A DNA stretch of 64,000 nucleotides. Source: Streptomyces goshikiensis. Its GTDB lineage: Bacteria > Actinomycetota > Actinomycetes > Streptomycetales > Streptomycetaceae. The stretch lies in contig NZ_BMVE01000002.1 in assembly GCF_014650555.1 (NCBI RefSeq), forward strand, positions 558,001 to 622,000, in the 5' to 3' direction. Positions 8,250 through 15,583 of the stretch are shown piece by piece; position 1 is the stretch's first letter; every line of letters starts with the position of its first letter. Made by a program: the position numbers and the translations under genes. The notes under the pieces are model-generated. The model was not told the DNA's origin. It saw only the letters and a list, made by a program, of their open reading frames with translations, and did not search any database.

Positions 8250-10232
8250 GTGTTCCATTCCTTTATGGCCACCACCGTCCGCCGCGCCGTACTCTCCCTG
8301 CCCGCCGCCCCGTTGGGCCCGGACAACCCGCTGCCCGCCCTCCGCGCGCCCGACGGCGTCCACGTCCTGGACGAGCGTTCCCAGGGCGGGCTGCCCCGCG
8401 ACATGGCGCGCCAGATCGGGTACGAGCCGCTGCGCTCGCTGCTCCCCGTCCAGGTCCGGGACGGCTACGGGCGGGAGCGCGCCGAGCGCGACTTCGAGGC
8501 GGTCGTCATGGAGAACGCGCACCTGCGGGTCACCGTGCTGCCCGGCCTCGGCGGCCGCGTGCACTCCCTCGTCCACCTCCCGACCGGCCGTGAACTGCTC
8601 TACCGCAACCCGGTGTTCCAGCCCGCCAACTTCGCCCTCAACGGGGCCTGGTTCTCCGGCGGCATCGAGTGGAACATCGGTGCCACCGGCCACACCACAC
8701 TCTCCTGCGCCCCCCTGCACGCCGCGCTCGTCCCCGCGCCCGACGGGGGCGTGCTGGTGCGGCTGTGGGAGTGGGAGCGGCTGCGCGACCTGCCCTTCCA
8801 GGTGGACCTGTGGCTGCCCGAGGACTCCGAGTTCCTCTACGTCGGCGTCCGCGTCCGCAACCCGCACGAGCGGCCCGCGCCCGTGTACTGGTGGTCCAAC
8901 ACCGCCGTCCCCGAGGACCCCGGCACCCGGGTGCTCGCCCCGGCCGACGAGGCCTGGCACTTCGGGTACGAGCGCGCGCTGCGGCGGATCCCCGTACCCG
9001 ACCGGGAGGGCGCCGACCGTACGTACCCGGGGCGCAGCGCGTACCCGGCCGACTTCTTCTACGAGGTGCGCGAGGGGGAGCGGCCCTGGATCGCCTCCCT
9101 CGACGCCGACGGGACGGGGCTGGCGCAGACCTCGACGGCGCGGCTGCGCGGCCGCAAGCTCTTCGTGTGGGGCGCGGGCGAGGGCGGCCGGCGCTGGCAG
9201 GAGTGGCTGACAGAGCCCGGCTCCGGCGGCTACGCGGAGATCCAGGCCGGGCTCGCCCGGACCCAGCTGGAACACGTACGGCTGGAGGGCGGGGCGGAGT
9301 TCAGCTGGCTGGAGGCGTACGGGCCGCTGACCGCCGACCCGGCGGCGGTGCACGGCGCCGACTGGCCCGCGGCGCGCGGCGCGGCCTCGGCGGCGCTGGA
9401 CGCCGCCCTGCCGCGGGAGCGGGTGGAAGCGGCGTACGAGGCGTGGCGCGGCTGCGCCGACACCGAGCCGGGGGAGCGGCTTGCGACGGGCTCGGGCTGG
9501 GGGGCGCTGGAGGTGCTGTGCGGCGGGCACGAGCTGCCGGGCACGCCGTTCGAGACGGCCGCGCTGGGCCCGGAGCAGGAACCCTGGCTGGAACTGTGGC
9601 GGACCGGGGTCTTCCCGGCGCCCCGGCGTGTCGTACCGCCGGGGCCGACCCTGGTGGCCGCGCACTGGCGGGACATGCTGGAGACCGCCCCGGCGGATCC
9701 GCTGACCGAGTACCACCTGGGCGTGGCGCAGTGGCACGCCGGGGACGTGGCGCAGGCGGTGCGCAGCTGGGAGCGCGGGCTGGCGCTGGCACCCTCGCGG
9801 TGGCCGCTGCTGCGGTGCCTGGCGATGGCGGAGGCGCTGGCCGGGGACCCGGAGCGGGCGGCCGACGGCTATGCGGAGGCGTTCGCGGACCTGGCCGAGG
9901 AGAGCCGCGGGGGCGAGGCCTGGACGGCGGCCGAGTCCGCGCTGGGGCGGGAGGCGATGACGGCCCTGCTGGCGGCGGGGCGCCCGCCACAGGCCCGCGC
10001 GGTGTGGGACCGCCTGCGGCCGGCCCTGCGCGAACAGGGCCGCTTCCGGCTGCTGGCCGCCCGGCTGCTGGCGGCGGAGGGCCACGCGGGCGCGGCCCGG
10101 CGGGTCTTCGAGGAGGGCTTCGAACTGCCGGATCTGCGCGAGGGCGAGGAGGTCCTCGCCGAGGTCTGGTCCTCCCTCACGAACCGCCCGCTCCCACAGG
10201 CCTACGACTTCCGCATGAGCCCTCCGCTCTAG
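8250..10232 (+). CDS. DUF5107/TPR-repeat protein
   Basis: 660 residues from a GTG at 8250; an ATG at 8265 (MATTVRRAV) is an equally possible start and neither has a clear ribosome site. Residues about 60-340 form the DUF5107 domain (ENAHLRVTVLPGLGGRVHSLVHLPTGRELLYRNPV, then GAWFSGGIEWNIGATGHT and YWWSNTAVPE), which resembles aldose-epimerase-type beta-sandwiches that bind sugars. From about residue 470 the sequence turns into tetratricopeptide-like helix pairs (PLTEYHLGVAQWHAGDVAQAVRSWERGLAL). No signal peptide. A carbohydrate-linked role is inferred from the fold only; the reaction is unknown. Confidence 0.85.
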   Translation: MFHSFMATTVRRAVLSLPAAPLGPDNPLPALRAPDGVHVLDERSQGGLPRDMARQIGYEPLRSLLPVQVRDGYGRERAERDFEAVVMENAHLRVTVLPGLGGRVHSLVHLPTGRELLYRNPVFQPANFALNGAWFSGGIEWNIGATGHTTLSCAPLHAALVPAPDGGVLVRLWEWERLRDLPFQVDLWLPEDSEFLYVGVRVRNPHERPAPVYWWSNTAVPEDPGTRVLAPADEAWHFGYERALRRIPVPDREGADRTYPGRSAYPADFFYEVREGERPWIASLDADGTGLAQTSTARLRGRKLFVWGAGEGGRRWQEWLTEPGSGGYAEIQAGLARTQLEHVRLEGGAEFSWLEAYGPLTADPAAVHGADWPAARGAASAALDAALPRERVEAAYEAWRGCADTEPGERLATGSGWGALEVLCGGHELPGTPFETAALGPEQEPWLELWRTGVFPAPRRVVPPGPTLVAAHWRDMLETAPADPLTEYHLGVAQWHAGDVAQAVRSWERGLALAPSRWPLLRCLAMAEALAGDPERAADGYAEAFADLAEESRGGEAWTAAESALGREAMTALLAAGRPPQARAVWDRLRPALREQGRFRLLAARLLAAEGHAGAARRVFEEGFELPDLREGEEVLAEVWSSLTNRPLPQAYDFRMSPPL

Positions 10233-10274
10233 GTCCTGTCCTTTCGGATCAGGCGCCCTGGCCGCCGGGCCGTG

Positions 10275-11093
10275 TCACGCCCGGCACAGGACCTCGCCGT
10301 TCAGCACCGAGAACCAGGCGTCGGGACGGGCGCCCCAGGCGCGCCAGGCATCGGCGACGGCCTCCAGACCGGACGGCGTGGCGTGGCCGCCGTCCGTGGC
10401 GATGGCGGCGTAGGAGGAGAGCGTCGTGCGCTCCGCCCACAGCGCGGACCACCAGGCGGTCTCCTCCGGCGTGGCGTAACACCAGGACGTCGCCGAGCAG
10501 TCGATCCGGGTGAAACCGGCCGCCTGCGCCCAGGACCGGAGGCGGCGGCCGGCGTCTGGCTCGCCGCCGCCCGCGCGGGCCACCCGGCGGTAGAGGTCCA
10601 GCCACTCCTCCAGTCCGGGCTCGGCCGGGAACCAGGTCATCGCCGCGTAGTCCGCGTCCCGCGCCGCCACGATGCCGCCCGGGCGGCACACCCGGCGCAT
10701 CTCCCGCAGCGCCCGTACCGGGTCGCCGACGTGCTGAAGCACCTGGTGGGCGTGGACCACGTCGAAGGAGTCGTCCGGGAAGTCCAGGGCGTGGACGTCC
10801 GCCACCGCGAACTCCACGTCGGTCACGCCGCGTTCCGCCGCGTGCGCCCGGGCCTGCGCCAGTACCCCCTCGGCCGCGTCGACCGCCGTCACCCGCCCGC
10901 CCGGGGACACCAGCTCCGCCAGGTCCGCCGTGATGGTGCCGGGGCCGCAGCCCACGTCCAGGACCGCCATGCCCGGCCGCAGCTCGCCGATCAGGTACGC
11001 GGCCGAGTTCCGCGCGGTGCGCCAGCGGTGCGAGCGCAGGACCGACTCGTGGTGGCCGTGGGTGTAGACGGCGCTCTCGTGAGCGGGGTTCAT
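10275..11093 (-). CDS. Class I SAM-dependent methyltransferase
   Basis: 272 residues. The ATG at 11093 has a near-ideal AAGGAGG ribosome site 6 nt upstream; the in-frame ATG at 11171 has none. Motif I is VLDVGCGPGT (SAM loop), the acidic end of strand 2 is VTAVDAA, motif II is FAVADVHALDFPDDSFDVVHAHQVLQHV and motif III is RPGG. This is the UbiE/UbiG-like small-molecule type. The C-terminal 110 residues (AGGGEPDAGRRLRSWAQAAGFTRI, and a Trp-rich helix) build the substrate lid. Substrate unknown. TACCGT at 11149-11154 (minus strand) is a possible -10. Confidence 0.88.
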   Translation of the reverse strand: MNPAHESAVYTHGHHESVLRSHRWRTARNSAAYLIGELRPGMAVLDVGCGPGTITADLAELVSPGGRVTAVDAAEGVLAQARAHAAERGVTDVEFAVADVHALDFPDDSFDVVHAHQVLQHVGDPVRALREMRRVCRPGGIVAARDADYAAMTWFPAEPGLEEWLDLYRRVARAGGGEPDAGRRLRSWAQAAGFTRIDCSATSWCYATPEETAWWSALWAERTTLSSYAAIATDGGHATPSGLEAVADAWRAWGARPDAWFSVLNGEVLCRA

Positions 11094-11307
11094 GGCGTGC
11101 CTCCTTCTCCTCTTCTCGTCTTCTGGCTTCTCGCCGAAGCGTGTGATCACGGTAGGGGATCTGATCGGCATCTGAGATGTGCGTTTCGATATGTGGACGC
11201 CCGCGGAGCCGGTGCCTCAGGACGGGCGATAACGGGCATCGTGCGGTAAAAAATCATATAAGGGGCGGGGTTGGCGGTGTCCGGCGAGCGCGGAAGGCGG
11301 GAAGGCC

Positions 11308-12534
11308 GTGGAGGGGATGCAGCGCACGGTGGCCGAGGGCCGGGGCCCGGTCCGGTACGGCCCGCCCGCGCCCGAACCGGGCCTGCCCGTGCTGCCCGAA
11401 CTCACCGCCGTCCTCGCCGAGGCCGCCCGCCGGGCCGCCCCCGAGCCCCCGGGCGGCGGGGAGCCGCTGCGGGAGGCCGCCTGCCGGCACTGGGCGCGCC
11501 GCGGACTCGCCACCGCCCCGGAGAACGTGGCCGCCGGGCCCGGCGCGCCCGCCCTGCTGCTCGCGCTGCTCGGCGCGCACGGGGGAGACGTCATGCTGCC
11601 CCGGCCGTGTCCCGCTTGGTGGACCCCACAGGTCCGGCTGCTGGGACGGCGGGCGTACCACGTGCCGACCCCGGCCGAGTGCGGCGGCGTACCCGACCCG
11701 TACGCCCTGCTGGAGACCGTCCGCCGGGTGCGCGCCGAGGGCGGCGACCCGCGCGTGCTGCTGCTCTCCGTCGCCGACGACCCGACCGCGACCGTGCCGC
11801 CGCCCGAACTGCTGCGCGAGGCGTGCGAGGCCGCCGCCGACGCCGGGCTGTTCGTCGTCAGCGACGAGACCTGGCGCGACACCGTGCACCGGCCGCACGA
11901 CACCCTCGTCCTCAGCCCCGCCGAGATGCTCCCCGACCGGGCCGCCGTACTCGTCGACCTGTCCGGCGCGCTGCTGCCCGCCGGGTGGCCCGCGGCCGTG
12001 CTCCGCTTCCCCGGCACCCCGCGCGGGACCTGGCTGCGGGCCCGCACCCTCGACGTGCTCACCGCGACGGGCGCGCTGGTCGCCGGCCCCGTCGCCGCGG
12101 CCGCCGCGCACGCCCTCGACGAACCTGACGCGGTCGCCGGACGCGCCTACGCGGTGGCGGCCCTGCACGGCGCGGTCGCCGGCGCCGTCCACCACGAGCT
12201 GCTCGCCGTCGGCGCGTTCGCGCGGCCCCCGCAGGCCGGCCGCCACCTGTACGCCGACCTCGGCCCGCTGCGCGCCGGGCTGGCCCGGCACGGCGTGGGC
12301 GACGCGATGGAACTGGAGGACTGGCTCGGCGGCCGGCTCGGCGCGCCGACGCCGGGCGGGCAGCGGTTCGCGGACGAACCGGTCGCGCTGCGGGTCCGGC
12401 TGTCGACGGGACCGTTCCTCGGCGCCACCCCGGAGGGGCGGATGGCCGCGCTGACGGCGCGCGATCCGCTGCTCCTGCCGCACGTACGCGGCTCGCTGGA
12501 GCACCTCGGGTCGGTCCTGGCCGGGCTGTCCTGA
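11308..12534 (+). CDS. Aminotransferase class I/II-fold protein lacking the catalytic lysine
   Basis: 408 residues from a GTG with a GGGAAGG ribosome site. The order of class I/II landmarks is kept: a glycine/proline-rich N-terminal arm, the cofactor-phosphate region GPGAPALLLALLGAHGG, a P-R-P-C-P-A-W segment at the usual YP position, and SDETWRD where true enzymes have the Asp and Tyr that hold the PLP ring. The following segment, normally S-x-S-K, reads DLSGALLPAGWPAAV, and there is no lysine anywhere in the protein. It therefore cannot form the internal aldimine. Stop and start overlap with the MBL gene (TGATG), so both are made together. Non-catalytic or scaffold role inferred. Confidence 0.8.
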   Translation: MEGMQRTVAEGRGPVRYGPPAPEPGLPVLPELTAVLAEAARRAAPEPPGGGEPLREAACRHWARRGLATAPENVAAGPGAPALLLALLGAHGGDVMLPRPCPAWWTPQVRLLGRRAYHVPTPAECGGVPDPYALLETVRRVRAEGGDPRVLLLSVADDPTATVPPPELLREACEAAADAGLFVVSDETWRDTVHRPHDTLVLSPAEMLPDRAAVLVDLSGALLPAGWPAAVLRFPGTPRGTWLRARTLDVLTATGALVAGPVAAAAAHALDEPDAVAGRAYAVAALHGAVAGAVHHELLAVGAFARPPQAGRHLYADLGPLRAGLARHGVGDAMELEDWLGGRLGAPTPGGQRFADEPVALRVRLSTGPFLGATPEGRMAALTARDPLLLPHVRGSLEHLGSVLAGLS

Positions 12535-13571
12535 TGACGGAGCGAACGCGAACCCCACCCACAGCCGGGGCCGGGGCCACCGAACCCGGAGCCGGGGTGA
12601 CGCCGCCGGCCCAGCTCCGGCCGCTCGGGGAGGTCCGGGCGTGGCCGCGGTCGTTCGCCGACCGCCTGACCACCCCGCTGCCCGGTGTCCGGGCCTTCGC
12701 GCGGCTCGCCCGCGAGGGCGCCTTCCGGCCCGGCCCCGAGGGGCTGCGCGGGATCCCCGACCTGCCGTACGAGCCGGCCCCGCTGCCGCCGGCGGTCCCC
12801 GGCACGGTGTCCGTGACCTGGGCGGGGCACGCCAGCTGGGTGCTGCGGATCGGCGGCCTGACGGTGCTGACCGACCCGGTCTGGTCCCGGCGGATCCTCG
12901 GGACCCCGGCGCGGATGACACCGGTCGGGGTGCGGTGGGAGGACCTGCCGCGGGTCGACGCCGTGGTGATCAGCCACAACCACTACGACCACCTCGACGC
13001 GCCGACGCTGCGGCGGCTGCCGCGGGACACGGCCCTGTTCGTCCCGGCCGGGCTCGGGCGCTGGTGCCGGAGGCGGGGGTTCACCCGGGTGACGGAGCTG
13101 GACTGGTGGGAGTCCGCCGAACTGGACGGCGTACGGTTCGCCTTCGTACCGGCGCACCACTGGTCGAAGCGGTCGCTGCTCGACGCCTGCCGCACGCTGT
13201 GGGGCGGGTGGGTCCTGACGGACGCCCGCGGGTCGGGCCGGCAGGTCTACTTCGCGGGCGACACCGGGTACGGGCACTGGTTCGGGGAGATCGGGCGCCG
13301 CCACCCCGGGATCGACCTGGCGCTGCTGCCGATCGGGGCGTACGCGCCGAGGTGGTGGCTGCGCGACGTGCACGCGGATCCGGAGGAGGCGGTACGGGCC
13401 TGCCTGGACCTGGGGGCGCGGCGGATGGCGCCGATGCACTGGGCGACGTTCGTCCTGTCCGCGGAGCCGGTGATGGAGCCGCTGCGGCGGGTCCGCGCCG
13501 CGTGGGCCCGCGCGGCCCTGCCCCGCGAGCACCTCTGGGACCTCCCCATCGGCGCCTCCCGCGCCTTCTGA
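12534..13571 (+). CDS. MBL-fold metallo-hydrolase (NAPE-PLD/UlaG-like)
   Basis: 345 residues, start codon overlapping the stop of the aminotransferase-like gene. The metal-binding motif is HNHYDHLD, with the preceding strand VTWAGHASWVLRIGGLTVLTDPVWS typical of the NAPE-PLD/UlaG branch; later ligands are VPAHHWSKR, FAGDTGYG and MAPMHWATF. The first 90 residues are a Pro-rich, basic extension seen in NAPE-PLD-type bacterial homologues. No signal peptide. Predicted to hydrolyse a phosphodiester or similar bond in the cytoplasm; the substrate is unknown. A second, shorter MBL gene of the same branch sits 0.6 kb away on the opposite strand. Confidence 0.88.
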   Translation: MTERTRTPPTAGAGATEPGAGVTPPAQLRPLGEVRAWPRSFADRLTTPLPGVRAFARLAREGAFRPGPEGLRGIPDLPYEPAPLPPAVPGTVSVTWAGHASWVLRIGGLTVLTDPVWSRRILGTPARMTPVGVRWEDLPRVDAVVISHNHYDHLDAPTLRRLPRDTALFVPAGLGRWCRRRGFTRVTELDWWESAELDGVRFAFVPAHHWSKRSLLDACRTLWGGWVLTDARGSGRQVYFAGDTGYGHWFGEIGRRHPGIDLALLPIGAYAPRWWLRDVHADPEEAVRACLDLGARRMAPMHWATFVLSAEPVMEPLRRVRAAWARAALPREHLWDLPIGASRAF

Positions 13572-13580
13572 CGGGTCGGG

Positions 13581-14207
13581 TCAGGAGCGCAGGCGGCGCC
13601 AGAGCGCGGGAGCGGCGCTGAGCAGGAGGGTGAGGCCGACGGCCAGGGCCACGCCCTTCCAGGGCTCCGAGAAGAGGGAGCCGCCCACGATGCCGATCAC
13701 GCCGTACGTCGCCGCCCAGGCCAGGCACGCCGGCGCGTCGCCCCGCGCGAAGCGGCGCAGCGGCAGCCCCGACAGCAGGCAGGCCAGCATCACCGGGATC
13801 CGCCCCGCCGGGACCAGCCGGGACAGCACCAGCACCAGCACCCCGTGCTCGTCCAGCTTGGTCTGCGCCTGCGCGAGCCGCTCCGGCGCGGCCCGCGCCC
13901 GCAGCCGCTCCAGCCACCGCGAGCCGCCCCGCGAGCGCATCCCGCGCTCGCCCAGCCAGTACAGGGCGATGTCCCCCGTGAACGCCGCCAGGGCGGACAC
14001 CCCGAACACCAGCAGCAGTCCGAACGGCATGGAGTCCTGGTGGAAGGCCACCACCGCGGCCGTACTCACCAGCGCCCCCGTCGGGATCACCGGCACCAGC
14101 GCACCCAGCGCCACCAGCACGAACAGCGCCGGATAGCCCACCACCTGCCGCGTGGTCCCCGGCGGCACCGCCGTCACCGCGTCCTCCACCGCCCGCAGCG
14201 GCGTCAC
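13581..14207 (-). CDS. DedA-family membrane protein
   Basis: 208 residues with about five hydrophobic segments. The family signature is spread over FTGDIALYWLGERGMRS (the G-D-x-x-x-Y-x-x-G core) and VLVLSRLVPAGRIPVMLACLLSGLPLRRF (conserved R and P-x-x-R). DedA proteins are flippase-like transporters, probably for undecaprenyl phosphate or other lipids, in the inner membrane. Its start overlaps the stop of the upstream MBL gene by 4 nt (ATGA), so the two are translated together. It converges on the NAPE-PLD-like gene with only 9 nt between stops. Confidence 0.85.
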   Translation of the reverse strand: MTPLRAVEDAVTAVPPGTTRQVVGYPALFVLVALGALVPVIPTGALVSTAAVVAFHQDSMPFGLLLVFGVSALAAFTGDIALYWLGERGMRSRGGSRWLERLRARAAPERLAQAQTKLDEHGVLVLVLSRLVPAGRIPVMLACLLSGLPLRRFARGDAPACLAWAATYGVIGIVGGSLFSEPWKGVALAVGLTLLLSAAPALWRRLRS

Positions 14208-14980
14208 GGCAGCCTCACCCGCTCGCCGTGCCCCGGCACCCGCACCGCCACCTCCGGCGCCAGCTGCCCGGCCCGGCGGGCGAACTCCTCACCCGGCGCG
14301 TGGAACTCGTGCGGCCGCACCGCGTCCATGCCGATCGGCCAGAACGTCCCGTAGTGCACCGGCACCGCCACCGACGGGGCCAGCGCGGCCAGCGCCCGCG
14401 CCGCCCGCCCCGCGTCCAGGTGCCCGGGCCCCAGGTACGGCCCCCAGCCGCCCACCGGCAGCAGCGCCACGTCCACCGGCCCGACCTCCTCGGCCATCGT
14501 GGCGAACAGCCCGGTGTCCCCGGCGAAGTACGTCCGCGCCGCGCCCTGGACCACGTACCCGAGGGCCGGCGCCCGCTGCGGCCCGAACGGCAGCCGCCGC
14601 CCGTCGTGCCGCGCGCTGACCGCCCGCACCCGTACGCCGCCGCGCACCGCGACCTCCTCGCCGGGAGCCACCTCCGTCAGCCTCAGCCCCCGCGTCCGCG
14701 CCAGCCGCGCCAGTCCCGGCACCACCCGCGGGGCGCCGCGCGGCACCACCAGCAGGGTTCCGGCCGCCAGCCGCGCCAGCGAGGGCAGGTGCAGATGGTC
14801 GGCGTGCAGGTGCGAGACGAGCGCCACCTCCGCCTCGGCCGCCTCCGGCGGCGGCGCCGCCCCGCGCCGCCGGCGCAGGTGCGCGAGCCGCACCGCGAAC
14901 AGCGGGTCCGTCAGCACCCGTACCCCGGAGTCCTCCACCGTGCACGTCGCATGCCCCCACCAGGTGATCTCCACCGGCAC
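14204..14980 (-). CDS. MBL-fold metallo-hydrolase (UlaG-like)
   Basis: 258 residues from a GTG at 14980 with GGGAGGG upstream. It opens VEITWWGHATCTVEDSGVRVLTDPLF, and has the metal motif SHLHADHLH, then SARHDGRR, FAGDTGLF and VPVHYGTFWP as the remaining ligand strands. It is shorter than the neighbour at 12534 because it lacks the N-terminal extension, but the two are clear relatives. Coupled to the DedA gene by a 4-nt overlap, which suggests a substrate at or in the membrane (phospholipid or lipid-linked phosphate); that is inference. Confidence 0.87.
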   Translation of the reverse strand: MPVEITWWGHATCTVEDSGVRVLTDPLFAVRLAHLRRRRGAAPPPEAAEAEVALVSHLHADHLHLPSLARLAAGTLLVVPRGAPRVVPGLARLARTRGLRLTEVAPGEEVAVRGGVRVRAVSARHDGRRLPFGPQRAPALGYVVQGAARTYFAGDTGLFATMAEEVGPVDVALLPVGGWGPYLGPGHLDAGRAARALAALAPSVAVPVHYGTFWPIGMDAVRPHEFHAPGEEFARRAGQLAPEVAVRVPGHGERVRLP

Positions 14981-15016
14981 CCGCCCTCCCGTCCTCGCAC
15001 GACCCCGGACCTCCCG

Positions 15017-15022
15017 AGCTTA
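15017..15022 (-). promoter_or_regulatory. Possible -10 box for the MBL-DedA operon
   Basis: TAAGCT on the minus strand, 36 nt before the GTG at 14980. It fits TANNNT; no clear -35 is seen. Confidence 0.35.
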
Positions 15023-15091
15023 GGGGGTCCGCCGCGCCGGGGCCCACGGTCCGAAGGCGTCGGATCCCTCCTCCCGGGCCGCGGATCGGAG

Positions 15092-15097
15092 TAGGGT
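15092..15097 (+). promoter_or_regulatory. -10 box, near-leaderless start of the small protein gene
   Basis: TAGGGT with 8 nt before the ATG at 15106. Initiation would fall at or 1-2 nt upstream of the start codon, with no room for a ribosome site. Confidence 0.5.
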
Positions 15098-15105
15098 CGG
15101 GCGGC

Positions 15106-15510
15106 ATGGATGAGCTGCGGGTGGCCGCGATCGCCAGCCTGACCCCGCTTGAGGAACTGGACGCCGACCCCTTCGCCGTGGACACCCGGAGCCAGCACGC
15201 CATGTGCGCCCGCTGGGCTGCGGAACACGGCTGCGTCGTGGCCCGGGAGCTGGTCTCCTGCGGGCTGCGCGCCGACCACCACGCGCTCTGGTCCGATGTC
15301 GACGCCGGGCACGTGGACCTCTTCGTCGCCGCCAACGAGCGGGTGCTCGCGCGGGCCCTGGGCTCCGTCGAGGAGTTCACCGCCGAGTGCGCGCGGCGCG
15401 GCGTACGCCTGGAGACCACCGGGCTCGCCGAACCGCTCTACACCTCCGCGATGAAGGCCGAGGTGCACCGCAGGCTGTCCATGCCCACCGCCGGTTACGA
15501 CGGTACGTGA
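15106..15510 (+). CDS. Small protein resembling a degenerate serine-recombinase N-terminal domain
   Basis: 134 residues. The order of segments parallels the catalytic domain of serine recombinases: an opening strand (LRVAAIASLTP), a helix (RSQHAMCARWAAEHGCVVARELVSCGL), a strand with acidic turn (WSDVDAGHVDLFVAANERVLARAL) and a helix-strand ending in ARRGVRLETTG. The catalytic Y-x-R-V-S is not conserved, and there is no DNA-binding domain or mobile-element neighbour, so recombinase activity is unlikely. Probably a housekeeping-type small protein of unknown role that borrowed this fold. It is near-leaderless and stands alone. Confidence 0.65.
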   Translation: MDELRVAAIASLTPLEELDADPFAVDTRSQHAMCARWAAEHGCVVARELVSCGLRADHHALWSDVDAGHVDLFVAANERVLARALGSVEEFTAECARRGVRLETTGLAEPLYTSAMKAEVHRRLSMPTAGYDGT

Positions 15511-15583
15511 CCACCGCCCTGTGCGACGCTGGCACGGGGGACCGCGCGGCGGCGCGTGGACCCGGAGCCGAGGCGGGTGCGGT

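Noticed and set aside
15106..15510. Active recombinase or mobile-element remnant
   Set aside because: No catalytic motif, no DNA-binding domain, no inverted repeats or attachment-like duplication around it.
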